This document shows positions 50,052-59,010 of a stretch of DNA of 64,000 bases, piece after piece. Origin of the DNA: Oxalobacteraceae bacterium UBA6018. GTDB taxonomy: Bacteria > Pseudomonadota > Gammaproteobacteria > Burkholderiales > Burkholderiaceae_D. Positions within the stretch are counted from its first letter, which is position 1, and each line of letters opens with the position of its first letter. Position numbers and translations under genes: made by a program. The notes under the pieces were generated by a model that worked only from the letters and a program-made list of their open reading frames with translations, searched no databases and had not been told where the DNA came from. Where the stretch lies: contig DIZW01000111.1 of NCBI GenBank assembly GCA_002428015.1, positions 3,684 to 67,683 of the forward strand, written 5' to 3'.

Positions 50052-52493
50052 CTACGGGCGCAGCGAGAGCCGGTACACCGGCGTCACGCGCACATGGCGC
50101 ACCTCGGCCAGCTGGGAGCGCGCGCCGAAGTCAGGACGCCCTTCCTTGGGCAGGTAGATCGGCGCGTCGGAGCGCAGCGGCAGCACCGACAGGGTCAGCG
50201 GCGCCTCGCCTGCCTTGCCCATCGAATACTGCCAGCCATAGCCGCTGTAGTACCAGTCATCGAGCATGCGCGTGCCCGAGAACAGGCGTCCGATGTCGCC
50301 CACGAAGTCCAGCTCCAGCAGCGCATCGTCCAGGCCCTTCAGCTCGGCCTTGGGCACCTCGATGCGCCAGGCCGCGGCGGCCTTGAAGGCTTCCGGAATC
50401 GGCTGCACCGCCGCGTGGGTGTTGCTGGCGATGGCGATCGGCGGCGCCGTGCGCGCCGGGCGGACCGGGGTGACGGTGACCTGCACCTCGTGCGCCGGCA
50501 GCTGGGCGTCGAAGCGCTGGAACACGCCGTCGGCCGAACTGCGCAGCGGCGCGCCGGCCTTCGGCGCGTTCTTCAAGGCCGGGAACAGCGCGACGCTGAA
50601 ATCGGGTTTGCCGGTGGCGCGCAGCTGCACGCCGCCGTCCTCGAACCAGGTCTGCTGGGCCGACAGCACCAGGCGGCGCTGGCCGGCCACCTGGCCCACG
50701 CTCAGGTGGGTGGCCTGCTCGGGCGTCAGCACCAGCACGCTGACCGGGCGGGCCTGGGCGCGGCGGATCGTCAGCGCGACGCCGGTGCCGGGGGTGATCC
50801 CGTCGACCACGACCTCGTTGCCGCTGTGCGCGATGTGGCCATGCGCGGCCGACAGCGACGCCAGGGCATCGGCGTTAAAGCCCAGCTCCACCGGCACGCC
50901 GGCGCTGGCGCTGAAGACGTAGACGACGCCGTCCTTGCCGTTATCGAGGCGCACCAAGGGCTGCGCGGTGGCGTAGCGCAGGCGGGTGCCGTCCAGGTCG
51001 AAGTTGACCGGCCAGATGAAATAGCTGTCCGGCGCGATATCGACCGGCTGGCGCGGGAACGTCACCGTCTCGGTGGCCAGCTTGACGTCGAAGCGCACCT
51101 GGCGCTGGGCCGGCATCGCATACTGGCGCACGTGGTTGTTCACGAACAGGAAGCCGGCGTCGCCCAGGCTGCGCACCGAGACGCGCGGCGTGTACAAGTC
51201 GTTCTGGTCGGCCGGCGCCACGTCGGGTTTGCGCACCACCATCGGCGCCATGCGCTCGCCGAAGTCGTGCATGAGCAGGTGGAAGGGGCGCAGGCGCTCG
51301 AGCACCGGGCGCTGCTGGCCGTCCGGGCCCAGCGGCGCCTGGAAGTCGTAATTGATCATCGGGGTATCGTTGTACCCTCCCGACAGGGTCGACTCCTCCA
51401 TGCTGGCCGGGCCGAAGGGATTGCGCCCGCCGTGGAACATGTAATAGCCGATCAGGTTCACGCCCGAGCCCAGCTGCACCGGCAGCATCGACGCGATATC
51501 GTCGGGCGTGACGACGGTGCGGCGGCGGTACATGAACGGCAGGCCGGCGCCGTACTCCGCGCCCAGGAACGGCGTAGTACCGATGTCGGTTTCGGCCGTG
51601 CCCTTGTGGGTGGCGCGGGTCTGCGCGCCCAGGTCGCCGCTGACCCGGCTGTCGAAGCGGAACGCGTAGGTCTCCTTGGGCGGCAGCTCCTTGGTGCTGG
51701 TGGCCCACGGCTCGTCGGGATAGCCGCCGAACACCGGCGTCACTTCGCCAGACGGATACACGGTCTGGTCCCAGCCGGTCACGGTGTACAGCGGCACGTC
51801 CAGGCCGGCCTTGAGCGCCAGCTTCTTGAGCGTCAGGATGTGGCCCGCGCCCTCCCCCGGTCCGTTCAGGTTGTATTCGTTCTCGACCTGGATGCCGATC
51901 ACGTGGCCGCCATCCTTCCACAGCTGGCCCTTCAACTGCTGGCCGATCTGCTGGTACAGGCGCTCCACGTAGCCCAGGTACTGCGGATCGTCCATGCGGG
52001 TCGGCATGGCGTTGACCACCCAGTCCGGGAAGCCGCCGTAGCGCACTTCCGCGTGCACCCAGGGACCGACGCGCACCAGCACGTCCAGGCCGGCCTTGCT
52101 GGCCGCCTGCACGAAGCGGCGCAGGTCGCGGTTGCCCTTCCAGTTGAACTTACCCTCCTCCGGCTCGTGATGGCTCCACATCACGTAGGTGGAGACGATG
52201 TCGACGCCGGCCGCCTTCATCTTGCGCAGCTCCGCATCCCATTGATTGGCGGGGCTGCGGCTGTAATGGAATTCGCCCATCACCGGCATCCACGGCTTGC
52301 CGTTGCGGGTCAGGTACTGGCTGTTGACACCCAGGCGCTCGCCGGACGGCGAAATCGCGGTGCCCATGTGCAGCTGGTTCTCCAGCGGCTTGGGGGCGGC
52401 CTTGCTGGCGTCGATGTGGAGCACGGTCTGTGCGCCGGCTGCGGCGGCCAGCAGGCTCGCGAGCAGCGGCAGGCGCCTGATCAATTGATGCAT
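50052..52493 (-). CDS. GH35 beta-galactosidase, exported
   Basis: An 813-residue enzyme; ATG 52493 gives a signal peptide (MHQLIRRLPLLASLLAAAAG, cleavage after AGA). The GH35 barrel has MGEFHYSRSPANQWDAELRK, VRVGPWVHAEVRYGG and IQVENEYN, where E206 is the expected acid/base, and FLGAEYG, where E313 is the nucleophile. Two C-terminal beta domains follow (to 813). It cleaves terminal beta-galactose from galacto-oligosaccharides in the periplasm. The frame extending to 52661 runs into a repeat tract and is not coding. Confidence 0.92.
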   Translation of the reverse strand: MHQLIRRLPLLASLLAAAAGAQTVLHIDASKAAPKPLENQLHMGTAISPSGERLGVNSQYLTRNGKPWMPVMGEFHYSRSPANQWDAELRKMKAAGVDIVSTYVMWSHHEPEEGKFNWKGNRDLRRFVQAASKAGLDVLVRVGPWVHAEVRYGGFPDWVVNAMPTRMDDPQYLGYVERLYQQIGQQLKGQLWKDGGHVIGIQVENEYNLNGPGEGAGHILTLKKLALKAGLDVPLYTVTGWDQTVYPSGEVTPVFGGYPDEPWATSTKELPPKETYAFRFDSRVSGDLGAQTRATHKGTAETDIGTTPFLGAEYGAGLPFMYRRRTVVTPDDIASMLPVQLGSGVNLIGYYMFHGGRNPFGPASMEESTLSGGYNDTPMINYDFQAPLGPDGQQRPVLERLRPFHLLMHDFGERMAPMVVRKPDVAPADQNDLYTPRVSVRSLGDAGFLFVNNHVRQYAMPAQRQVRFDVKLATETVTFPRQPVDIAPDSYFIWPVNFDLDGTRLRYATAQPLVRLDNGKDGVVYVFSASAGVPVELGFNADALASLSAAHGHIAHSGNEVVVDGITPGTGVALTIRRAQARPVSVLVLTPEQATHLSVGQVAGQRRLVLSAQQTWFEDGGVQLRATGKPDFSVALFPALKNAPKAGAPLRSSADGVFQRFDAQLPAHEVQVTVTPVRPARTAPPIAIASNTHAAVQPIPEAFKAAAAWRIEVPKAELKGLDDALLELDFVGDIGRLFSGTRMLDDWYYSGYGWQYSMGKAGEAPLTLSVLPLRSDAPIYLPKEGRPDFGARSQLAEVRHVRVTPVYRLSLRP

Positions 52494-52544
52494 TGGGTCT
52501 CCTGTTTGACGATCTTTATAGATTTTATGGTGCTGCGCTTTTGT

Positions 52545-52653
52545 GCAGTGCGTAGTGCGTGGTACGTGGTGCGCGCCGCGCGGCTGCGTCGGCGTGGTGC
52601 GTGCTGCGTAGTGCGTGCTGCGTAGTTCGTGATGCGTAGTTCGTGGTGCGTGG
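52545..52653. repeat. Degenerate tandem repeat of TGCGTAGT/CGTGxTGCG
   Basis: About ten imperfect copies of a 9-10 bp unit (variants TGCGTAGTGCG, TGCGTAGTTCG, CGTGGTGCG, CGTGCTGCG) fill this stretch upstream of the GH35 gene. A GC-rich island (52572-52590) interrupts it. No gene is present. It is a low-complexity spacer that may vary in copy number between strains. Confidence 0.6.
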
Positions 52654-52726
52654 CGCGGCATGCGCCGCCGCGGTGGTGCACGCCAACGCCGGGCTTGTCC
52701 CGTCCGGCGCTGGCGCTAGGCCATGC

Positions 52727-53875
52727 TTACCACTCGGCGACGCTGCCGTCCGCGTAGCGCCAGGTCGGGTTACGCCAGTCCGGCGCGTCCTTGCTCGCCG
52801 CGATGACGCGCTCCTCGTCGATGACCACGCCCAGGCCAGGCTTGGGCAGCGGCTTGATGTAACCCTGGTCGAGCGCGAAGTCTTCCTTGTTGAGCACATA
52901 GTCGAGCAGCTCGCCGCCCTTGTTGTAGTGGATGCCCATGCTCTGCTCCTGGATCACCGCGTTATAGGACACGAAGTCCACCGCCAGGCAGGATGCCAGC
53001 GCGACCGGGCCGAGCGGGCAATGGGGCGCCAGCGCGATATCGTAGGCCTCGGCCATCGCGGCGATCTTGACGCACTCCGTAATGCCGCCGGCATGCGACA
53101 GGTCGGGCTGGATGATCGCCAGGCCGCCTTTTTGGAACACGTGCTTGAACTCGAAGCGCGAGTACATGCGCTCGCCGGCGGCCAGCGGAATCGAGGTCTG
53201 CTCCGCCAGGCGCGGGTAGTATTCGTACTGCTCGGCCAGCACCGGCTCCTCCACGAACAGCGGGCGATACTGCTCCAGCTCGCGCAGCAGCACCTTGGCC
53301 ATTGGCGCGGCCACGCGGCCGTGGAAGTCGATGCCGAATTCGATGTCGTTACCGAAGGCCTCGCGGATTTCAGCGATGCGCCCGACGGCCGCATCGACCG
53401 ACTTGGCGTTATCGAGCAGGCCCAGCTCCTCGGTGCCGTTCATCTTGAAGGTATCGAAGCCGGCCTCGCGCAGCTTGCGGATACCGGCGATCACATCGCT
53501 CGGACGGTCGCCGCCGACCCAGCTGTAGGTCTTCATCTTGTCGCGCACCAGGCCGCCCAGCAGCTCATAGACCGGCTTGCCCATCACTTTGCCCTTGATA
53601 TCCCACAGGGCCTGGTCGATGCCGGCGATCGCGCTCATCAGGATCGCCCCGCCGCGGTAGAAACCGGCGCGGTACATGGTGCTCCACAAATCGTTGATGC
53701 GGGCCGGATCCTGGCCGACCAGGTAATCCGACATCTCATGCACCGCTGCCTCAACCGTACGGGCACGGCCTTCGATGACCGGCTCACCCCAGCCCACGAC
53801 GCCCTCGTCGGTCTCGATTTTCAGCAGCATCCAACGCGGTGGAACTCGGAAGGTGGTCAGTTTGGTGATTTTCAT
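52727..53875 (-). CDS. dgoD: D-galactonate dehydratase
   Basis: A 382-residue enolase-superfamily protein of normal DgoD length. It shows PPRWMLLKIETDEGVVGWGEP, RAGFYRGGAILMSAIAGIDQ, ALWDIKGKVMG, the metal ligands in FGIDFHGRV (Asp), LFVEEPV (Glu) and AAGERMYSR (Glu), and the catalytic His in LAPHCPLGP. It turns galactonate into 2-keto-3-deoxygalactonate for DgoK. It is transcribed toward the GH35 and lactonase genes. Confidence 0.95.
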   Translation of the reverse strand: MKITKLTTFRVPPRWMLLKIETDEGVVGWGEPVIEGRARTVEAAVHEMSDYLVGQDPARINDLWSTMYRAGFYRGGAILMSAIAGIDQALWDIKGKVMGKPVYELLGGLVRDKMKTYSWVGGDRPSDVIAGIRKLREAGFDTFKMNGTEELGLLDNAKSVDAAVGRIAEIREAFGNDIEFGIDFHGRVAAPMAKVLLRELEQYRPLFVEEPVLAEQYEYYPRLAEQTSIPLAAGERMYSRFEFKHVFQKGGLAIIQPDLSHAGGITECVKIAAMAEAYDIALAPHCPLGPVALASCLAVDFVSYNAVIQEQSMGIHYNKGGELLDYVLNKEDFALDQGYIKPLPKPGLGVVIDEERVIAASKDAPDWRNPTWRYADGSVAEW

Positions 53876-54069
53876 GTTGATCTTAGTCTCGGCTCGGAAG
53901 AGGAGTGGTTGTGAGGGTGAGGCTAGTCTAAAACGAAACAGGTAGATCAGAAATATGAATAATTAGTCTTTAAGCATACGAATATCACATATCAATCTAG
54001 AACTTGATCGTTGCTCTGTCCATGCAAGGACATTCTCCTCCTCTCCCATTTCGTGCGCCGCACGCGCCG

Positions 54070-54281
54070 ATGTCCACGATGGGGCCGGAGGCGACATTCG
54101 GACACGGACTCGGCTGGTGCAATGTCCACGATGGGGCCGGAGGCGACATTCGGACACGGACTCGGCTGGTGCAATGGATGAGCTCGTGTCCGGATGTCGC
54201 CTCCGCCCCCATTATTGTTTTGCTCATTGACGGCTTGCCCGAATCAAAACGGGGTCGGAGACGACAAGCGGACACGAACTC
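54070..54281. repeat. 52-bp tandem repeat and diverged, inverted copies
   Basis: A 52-bp unit is duplicated exactly (54070-54121 and 54122-54173); its core reads GGGGCCGGAGGCGACATTCG. A near copy in inverted orientation lies at 54186-54212 and a further direct relative (GGGGTCGGAGACGACAAGCG) at 54251-54281. The pair 54133-54212 can form a long hairpin. The gap from 53876 to 54457 holds no other gene, so the promoters of dgoD and the first galactanase flank this block. Confidence 0.75.
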
Positions 54282-54457
54282 ATCCATCGATGGCTGGCGC
54301 CGGACGACTTCCCAGTCATTCCCGCAACCTTGCCTTCAATCTATAACTTGATTGACGCTCTGTATATGAAGCTGGAATTAGTGGCAAGAAAAGGAAATAT
54401 GCACAATGAACTGGCAATAAAACCTAAAAAATAGTCCAATCATTGGAGACAAAGACC

Positions 54458-55459
54458 ATGCATTTCTCACGTTTCAGCAAATCCCTGAAGGCGGTGCTAT
54501 TGGCTGCCGGATTGTTCAGCGCGGGGGCAAGCCAGGCCGCCATCACCTTCGCCAACGGGGCCGACGTCGGCTGGGTCAGCCAGGAGGAGGCTTCCGGCTA
54601 CAGCTTCTACAACGCCTCGGGCGTCAAGACCGACCCGTTTGTGCTTTTGAAGAACAAGCAGATCAACGCGATCCGCCTGCGGGTCTGGGTCAATCCGAGC
54701 GGCGGCTGGTGCGACGGCAAGGACGTGCTGTACAAGGCGCAGCGCGCGGCGGCCCAAGGCCAGCGCATCATGATCGACTTCCACTACAGCGATACCTGGG
54801 CCGATCCCGGCCACCAGACCAAGCCGGCTGCATGGAGCCAGCACACCATCAGCCAGCTGTACAGCGACGTGTACGCGCATACGACCGGCATCCTCAATTA
54901 CCTGAAGTCGAACGGCATCAACGTCGAGTGGGTACAGGTCGGCAATGAGATCAATGGCGGGATGCTGTGGCCCGAGGGCTCGACCTCGAACCTGTCGCAG
55001 CTGGCCGGCCTGATCAACAGCGGCTACAACGGCGTCAAGGCGGTGTACCCGTCGGCGCAGGTAATCGTGCACCTGGCCAACGGTTACCAGGGCGCGGCCG
55101 TGCAAACCTTCTTCGACAACCTGCGCAACGCCGGCGGCAAGTTCGACGTGATCGGCTTGTCGCACTATCCGCCGCCGAGCGACTGGGTCAATTACAACAA
55201 CATGGTCGCCAACACCATGAACAACGTCACCGCGCGCTACGGCAAGCCGGTGATGATCACGGAGGTGGGCATGGACTGGCAGCAGGCCAGCACCGCCAAC
55301 CAGATGATGACGGACTTGCTGTCGAAGGTGAAATGGCTGGGCGACAAGGGCCTGGGCGTGTTCTGGTGGGAGCCGCAGGCTTACCCCGGCTGGCAGGGCT
55401 ACACCTTGGGCGCGCTCGACGGCAGTGGCAAGTTCACGATCGCGATCGATCCTTTCTGA
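54458..55459 (+). CDS. GH53 arabinogalactan endo-beta-1,4-galactanase (first copy)
   Basis: A 333-residue secreted enzyme; ATG 54458 with GGAGAC upstream gives MHFSRFSKSLKAVLLAAGLF, a signal peptide cut after SQA. The GH53 barrel shows GADVGWVSQEEASG, AIRLRVWVNP, IMIDFHYSDTWADPG, VQVGNEINGG (acid/base E164) and VMITEVGMDW (nucleophile E269). It cleaves beta-1,4-galactan of pectin side chains into oligosaccharides. A CCAATCATTGG palindrome (54436-54446) overlaps its ribosome site region. A close paralogue follows directly. Confidence 0.95.
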   Translation: MHFSRFSKSLKAVLLAAGLFSAGASQAAITFANGADVGWVSQEEASGYSFYNASGVKTDPFVLLKNKQINAIRLRVWVNPSGGWCDGKDVLYKAQRAAAQGQRIMIDFHYSDTWADPGHQTKPAAWSQHTISQLYSDVYAHTTGILNYLKSNGINVEWVQVGNEINGGMLWPEGSTSNLSQLAGLINSGYNGVKAVYPSAQVIVHLANGYQGAAVQTFFDNLRNAGGKFDVIGLSHYPPPSDWVNYNNMVANTMNNVTARYGKPVMITEVGMDWQQASTANQMMTDLLSKVKWLGDKGLGVFWWEPQAYPGWQGYTLGALDGSGKFTIAIDPF

Positions 55460-55629
55460 CCTCGGACGCGGGCACGCGCCCTGCCGCAGTACGGGCGCGC
55501 GCGCCCTCACCTCATCGCCTTGATGCCGCCTGCCCTCCCGCGCAGACGGCGGGCCCGTGCACGCCCATCGGCAGGCTCAACGGGCCAAGCGCGGCGGGAG
55601 AACCTTCATCACAACAGAGGAGACACCAC

Positions 55630-56631
55630 ATGAAATTTCAGCCAGTTACCAGGTATGTAAAGGCAGTCTTGTTGGCCGGCGGCGTATTGAGCGCGGCGGC
55701 GGGCCAGGCCGCGATCACCTTCGCCAATGGTTCGGATGTCGGCTGGGTCACGCAGGAGGAGGCGTCCGGTTACAAGTTCTACGATCACAGCGCGGTCCAG
55801 ACCGATCCCTTCGTGCTGCTGAAGAACCAGCACATCAACGCGATCCGCCTGCGCGTCTGGGTCAATCCGGCCGGCGGCTGGAACGGCGCGGCGGACGTGC
55901 TGGCCAAGGCCCAGCGCGCGGCGGCCCAGGGCCAGCGCATCATGATCGACTTCCACTACAGCGACAGCTGGGCCGACCCGGGCAAGCAAAACAAGCCGGC
56001 GGCCTGGGCCCAGGACAGCCTGACCCAGTTGTATTCGGACGTGTACACCCACACCCAGACCACCCTCAACTACCTCAAGAGCAATGGCGTGATGGTCGAC
56101 TGGGTGCAGGTGGGCAATGAGATCAATGGCGGCATGCTGTGGCCCGAGGGCAGCACCACGCATTTCGACCAGCTGGCGCAGATGATCAACCAGGGCTACG
56201 ACGCGACCAAGTCGGTGTATCCGAACGCGCAAGTGGTGGTGCACCTGGCGAACGGCTACAAGAACGCCGACTTCCGCTGGTTTTTCGACAACCTGCGCAA
56301 CAACGGCGGCAAGTGGGATGTGATCGGCATGTCGCACTACCCGCCCGTGAACAACTGGAGCTCGTACAACAAGCAGATCGCCACCAACATGAGCGACATG
56401 GTGGCGCGCTACGGCAAACCAGTGGTGGTGGCGGAGGTGGGCATGGACTACAGCCAGGCGCGCACGGCGAACAAGATGTTGTCCGACCTGATCAGCAAGA
56501 CCAAGGCATTGGGCGACAACGGGCAGGGCGTGTTCTATTGGGAGCCGGAAGCGTATCCGGGCTGGCAGGGATATAAGCTCGGTGCGCTGGGCAGCAACGG
56601 CCAGTTCACCACGGCGATGGACGCGTTCTAA
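55630..56631 (+). CDS. GH53 arabinogalactan endo-beta-1,4-galactanase (second copy)
   Basis: A 333-residue paralogue of the preceding gene, of the same length and with the same catalytic positions (E164 in VGNEINGG, E269 in VVVAEVGMDY). The signal peptide is MKFQPVTRYVKAVLLAGGVL with cleavage after GQA. It starts at ATG 55630 behind a GGAGACACC site; the frame open from 54967 is only a read-through. The two copies share long stretches (RAAAQGQRIMIDFHYSD) but differ at the N-terminus and substrate-loop residues, so they may prefer different chain lengths. Tandem duplication is evident. Confidence 0.95.
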   Translation: MKFQPVTRYVKAVLLAGGVLSAAAGQAAITFANGSDVGWVTQEEASGYKFYDHSAVQTDPFVLLKNQHINAIRLRVWVNPAGGWNGAADVLAKAQRAAAQGQRIMIDFHYSDSWADPGKQNKPAAWAQDSLTQLYSDVYTHTQTTLNYLKSNGVMVDWVQVGNEINGGMLWPEGSTTHFDQLAQMINQGYDATKSVYPNAQVVVHLANGYKNADFRWFFDNLRNNGGKWDVIGMSHYPPVNNWSSYNKQIATNMSDMVARYGKPVVVAEVGMDYSQARTANKMLSDLISKTKALGDNGQGVFYWEPEAYPGWQGYKLGALGSNGQFTTAMDAF

Positions 56632-56637
56632 AAAAAA

Positions 56638-56667
56638 GCGCCGGATCGCATCGCTGCGATCCGGCGC
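56638..56667. terminator. Bidirectional terminator hairpin
   Basis: GCGCCGGATCGCA (56638-56650) and TGCGATCCGGCGC (56655-56667) form a perfect 13-bp stem with a 4-nt loop. A run of As (56630-56637) becomes a T-run on the minus strand, fitting termination of the beta-helix gene. It also lies 7 bp after the galactanase stop. Confidence 0.85.
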
Positions 56668-56722
56668 CTGCGTGCGGGTCAATGACGGCCGCGCACGCGT
56701 TCAGGCATTCACTGCCGATGGA

Positions 56723-58198
56723 TCAGTGCTGGTAGGCGCCGATATCGTAGCCCGTGGTTGAATTGCGCGGACGATCGAGGAAGTCGGTCGCGTACGCGTA
56801 AGACGACGTGCCGCGACCCACCGCCGGCGAGCTGGTGCTGATGCGCAGGTTAGGCGAGCCAGTGCGCGAATAGCCGATGAACAGCGGGTTCGAGGCGACC
56901 GTGTTGTAGTTCGTCAGGCCGTTCTTCAGGCTCCAGTTATAGGTCGGGTTCTGGTACACCAGGTTGTTGCGGTACTGGTTGTGGGTCCCGGTCTTTCCTT
57001 GCTCGGACACGCCCATCTTGTTATCGAACACGATGTTGTTGTACACCATGGTGTAGTCGTCAGGACCGGTGGTGTGGTAATAGTCGCCAGCGCCGACGAT
57101 GATGCCGGTATCCGAGGTTGTCACGGTGTTGTTGGAGATGATCACGTTATGGGCATCATGCCACAGGTGGATGCCAGCTTCCGCCACGCGGTACACCACG
57201 TTGTTCTTCACCGTGCCCGAGGTGCTGATGTAGATACCCTGGTCATAGCGGCAGCCTGCAGGCCCGATATCGTTCACGAGGTTGGAGAGCACGTCCGTAT
57301 TGACCCCATAATAGTAGCTGTCCACGCCGATGGCCGAGGCGCCGGCGCTGGTGCAGGTCACGCTGGTGGCGATGTTGTGCACGTGGTTGTTACGGATCAT
57401 GTCATACGAGCCAGCGCTGTAGATACCGTGGGTCCACTTGGTGCCGCTTTGCGAGCTCGTACCGTCAACATCGAAGCCGATGATGTCGTTGTAGCTGCCA
57501 CGGCTGTCCCAGGCGATGTTGTTGAGCGAGCTGGCCGGCGGTACGATCTTGGCGCCCCAACGGGTGGTCGACACCCAGTAGATGCGCGCGCTGGCGGTGC
57601 CGCTGACGGTGGTCTTGAAGCCGCCGGCGTAGGTGCCTGGCGCCACCCAGAACGTGGTGCCCGCACGCGCCGCCTTGGCCGCACGCACGAAGGTGCGCCA
57701 TGGCGCCGACGAGGTGCCGCTATTGTTGTCGTTGCCGGTTGGAGAGAGGTAATAGTTATAGGTGGTGGCCGGGGTCGTGGCCAGCGACGGTGCCGGAGCG
57801 GTGGCGCTGACGGTGGCCAACTGCATGGTGCTGCTGTCGGACACGATCAGCGAGGAACCGGCGACGTTCGGGTTTTGTTCGGATGCCGATGCGGCGCCGT
57901 AACCGGCCAGGGCAAATTCACCCTGCGCAGGCGTGGCCATGGCGACGCTTGCGCCATTGCCAGCCTGGGCCGATGCCGCGGAACCGTCCTGCTGGAGCTG
58001 GGCGGCCGCCATCACGGCGGGCGCGCTTGCACCTGTCGTCGCGTCGACGCTGCTAACCATGGCCAGGTTTTGGCTGGCCTGGGCGGAATTGCCCTGATCG
58101 GCAGTACCGCCACCGCAGGCGGTCAGGAGAACTGCGATGCTGCTGCACACGAGCGCGCTGAGACGGATTTCCGAAGCAAAAGTGACTAATTTCTTCAT
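56723..58198 (-). CDS. Right-handed beta-helix lipoprotein, pectate-lyase-like
   Basis: A 491-residue lipoprotein with the lipobox LLTACGGG (Cys near residue 28) and an Ala/Gly/Ser-rich linker to residue 145. From YYLSPTGNDNNSGTSSAPWR it follows the PL9/DUF1565 pattern: GTTFWVAPGTYAGGFKTTVS, ASYDMIRNNHVHNI-type coils, DAHNVIISNNTVTTSDTGII, YNNIVFDNKMGV and a terminal LDRPRNSTTGYDIGAYQH. It is likely a surface-attached polysaccharide lyase or binding protein for pectin, consistent with the galactanases nearby. Substrate is inferred. Confidence 0.83.
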   Translation of the reverse strand: MKKLVTFASEIRLSALVCSSIAVLLTACGGGTADQGNSAQASQNLAMVSSVDATTGASAPAVMAAAQLQQDGSAASAQAGNGASVAMATPAQGEFALAGYGAASASEQNPNVAGSSLIVSDSSTMQLATVSATAPAPSLATTPATTYNYYLSPTGNDNNSGTSSAPWRTFVRAAKAARAGTTFWVAPGTYAGGFKTTVSGTASARIYWVSTTRWGAKIVPPASSLNNIAWDSRGSYNDIIGFDVDGTSSQSGTKWTHGIYSAGSYDMIRNNHVHNIATSVTCTSAGASAIGVDSYYYGVNTDVLSNLVNDIGPAGCRYDQGIYISTSGTVKNNVVYRVAEAGIHLWHDAHNVIISNNTVTTSDTGIIVGAGDYYHTTGPDDYTMVYNNIVFDNKMGVSEQGKTGTHNQYRNNLVYQNPTYNWSLKNGLTNYNTVASNPLFIGYSRTGSPNLRISTSSPAVGRGTSSYAYATDFLDRPRNSTTGYDIGAYQH

Positions 58199-58266
58199 TG
58201 AAGATTCCTACCTTTACGAGATGAATGAGTAGGATTTGACGCGCATCAACTGCCAAGGTTCAACGT

Positions 58267-58325
58267 TTTCCGAAGAAAATTTCTGCGCAGTATGAAATTA
58301 CCAAAACTAATTTCTTCGAAGAAAT
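58267..58325. promoter_or_regulatory. Paired CTTCGAAG-type palindromes between divergent genes
   Basis: A 16-bp perfect palindrome ATTTCTTCGAAGAAAT lies at 58310-58325 and a related imperfect one (TTTTCCGAAGAAAATT) at 58267-58282, about 43 bp apart. They sit between the beta-helix gene (start 58198) and the DUF1566-like gene (58396). A dimeric regulator binding two phased sites is plausible; no such regulator is adjacent. Confidence 0.5.
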
Positions 58326-58395
58326 CGGCGGCAACAGGTGCAACTTCGTCATCGCGGCCGTTGTCCTACTCATCCCGACTCCATGGAGATGCCCG

Positions 58396-58767
58396 ATGAG
58401 CGACCACCAACTCGTGACCCAATCGCTGGCCGATGGCGAACGCTACGCCGGGCTGATTCTAGGAAAGGATGGCCAGCCGGACCACCACCTGGTGCTGCTG
58501 CCGGGCGAGGCCGAGGACGTTTCGTGGTCCAACGCGCGGGCCTGGGCGCTGGAACTGGGCGGCGATCTGCCGACCCGGCGCGAGTTGTCCCTGCTCTACG
58601 CCAACTTGCGCGAGCATTTCCAGCGCATGTGGTACTGGTCGAGCGAGCCGCAGGAGCCGCGCTCCCAACTGGTGTGGGGGCAAAACTTCACCAGTGGTAT
58701 ACAGACGATGTACGGCCGGCCATTCCGGGGCCGCGCGCGCGCGGTGCGGCGCATCCCGGCCGGGTAG
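58396..58767 (+). CDS. DUF1566/Lcl-like small protein
   Basis: A 123-residue protein. The LLPGEAEDVSWSNARAWALE, LPTRRELSLLYANLREHFQR and WYWSSEPQEP segments match the fold of DUF1566 (Lcl C-terminal) proteins, a C-type-lectin-like domain seen in phage and surface proteins. It has no signal peptide. ATG 58396 follows GGAGATGCCCG. It stands alone; the role is unknown. Confidence 0.7.
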   Translation: MSDHQLVTQSLADGERYAGLILGKDGQPDHHLVLLPGEAEDVSWSNARAWALELGGDLPTRRELSLLYANLREHFQRMWYWSSEPQEPRSQLVWGQNFTSGIQTMYGRPFRGRARAVRRIPAG

Positions 58768-59010
58768 CGGGCAAAGTGCGGGCGACAAGCGGGCCGGCTG
58801 CAGGCGAGATGCAGGCGAATTGCAGGCGGATTGCGCACGCGATGCGGCGAACAACGGGCGCGTCGCGCCCAGGCCGCAGGCAAGCGCACAAGAAAATGCC
58901 CGCACAGGGCGGGCCTAAAAGACACGAGGAGATCACTCGCTCACGCATCGTCAGGGGTAGAGTAGCGCGAGGAAACTTATAATACCGCGTGGAAACGTTT
59001 CGAGCAACAC

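Noticed and set aside
49674..52625. 983-codon rightward reading frame
   Set aside because: It is antisense to the lactonase and GH35 genes, which carry complete catalytic motifs.
52545..52653. Possible CRISPR array
   Set aside because: The units are 9-10 bp, contiguous and degenerate, with no spacers and no cas genes.
54004..54351. Small frames over the 52-bp repeats
   Set aside because: They exist only because the repeat has no stops in several frames; the translated units merely repeat and have no ribosome site.
54967..56631. Long frame fusing the two galactanase genes
   Set aside because: The first part is the wrong frame of the first galactanase and the intergenic region. The signal peptide at 55630 with its ribosome site marks the true start.
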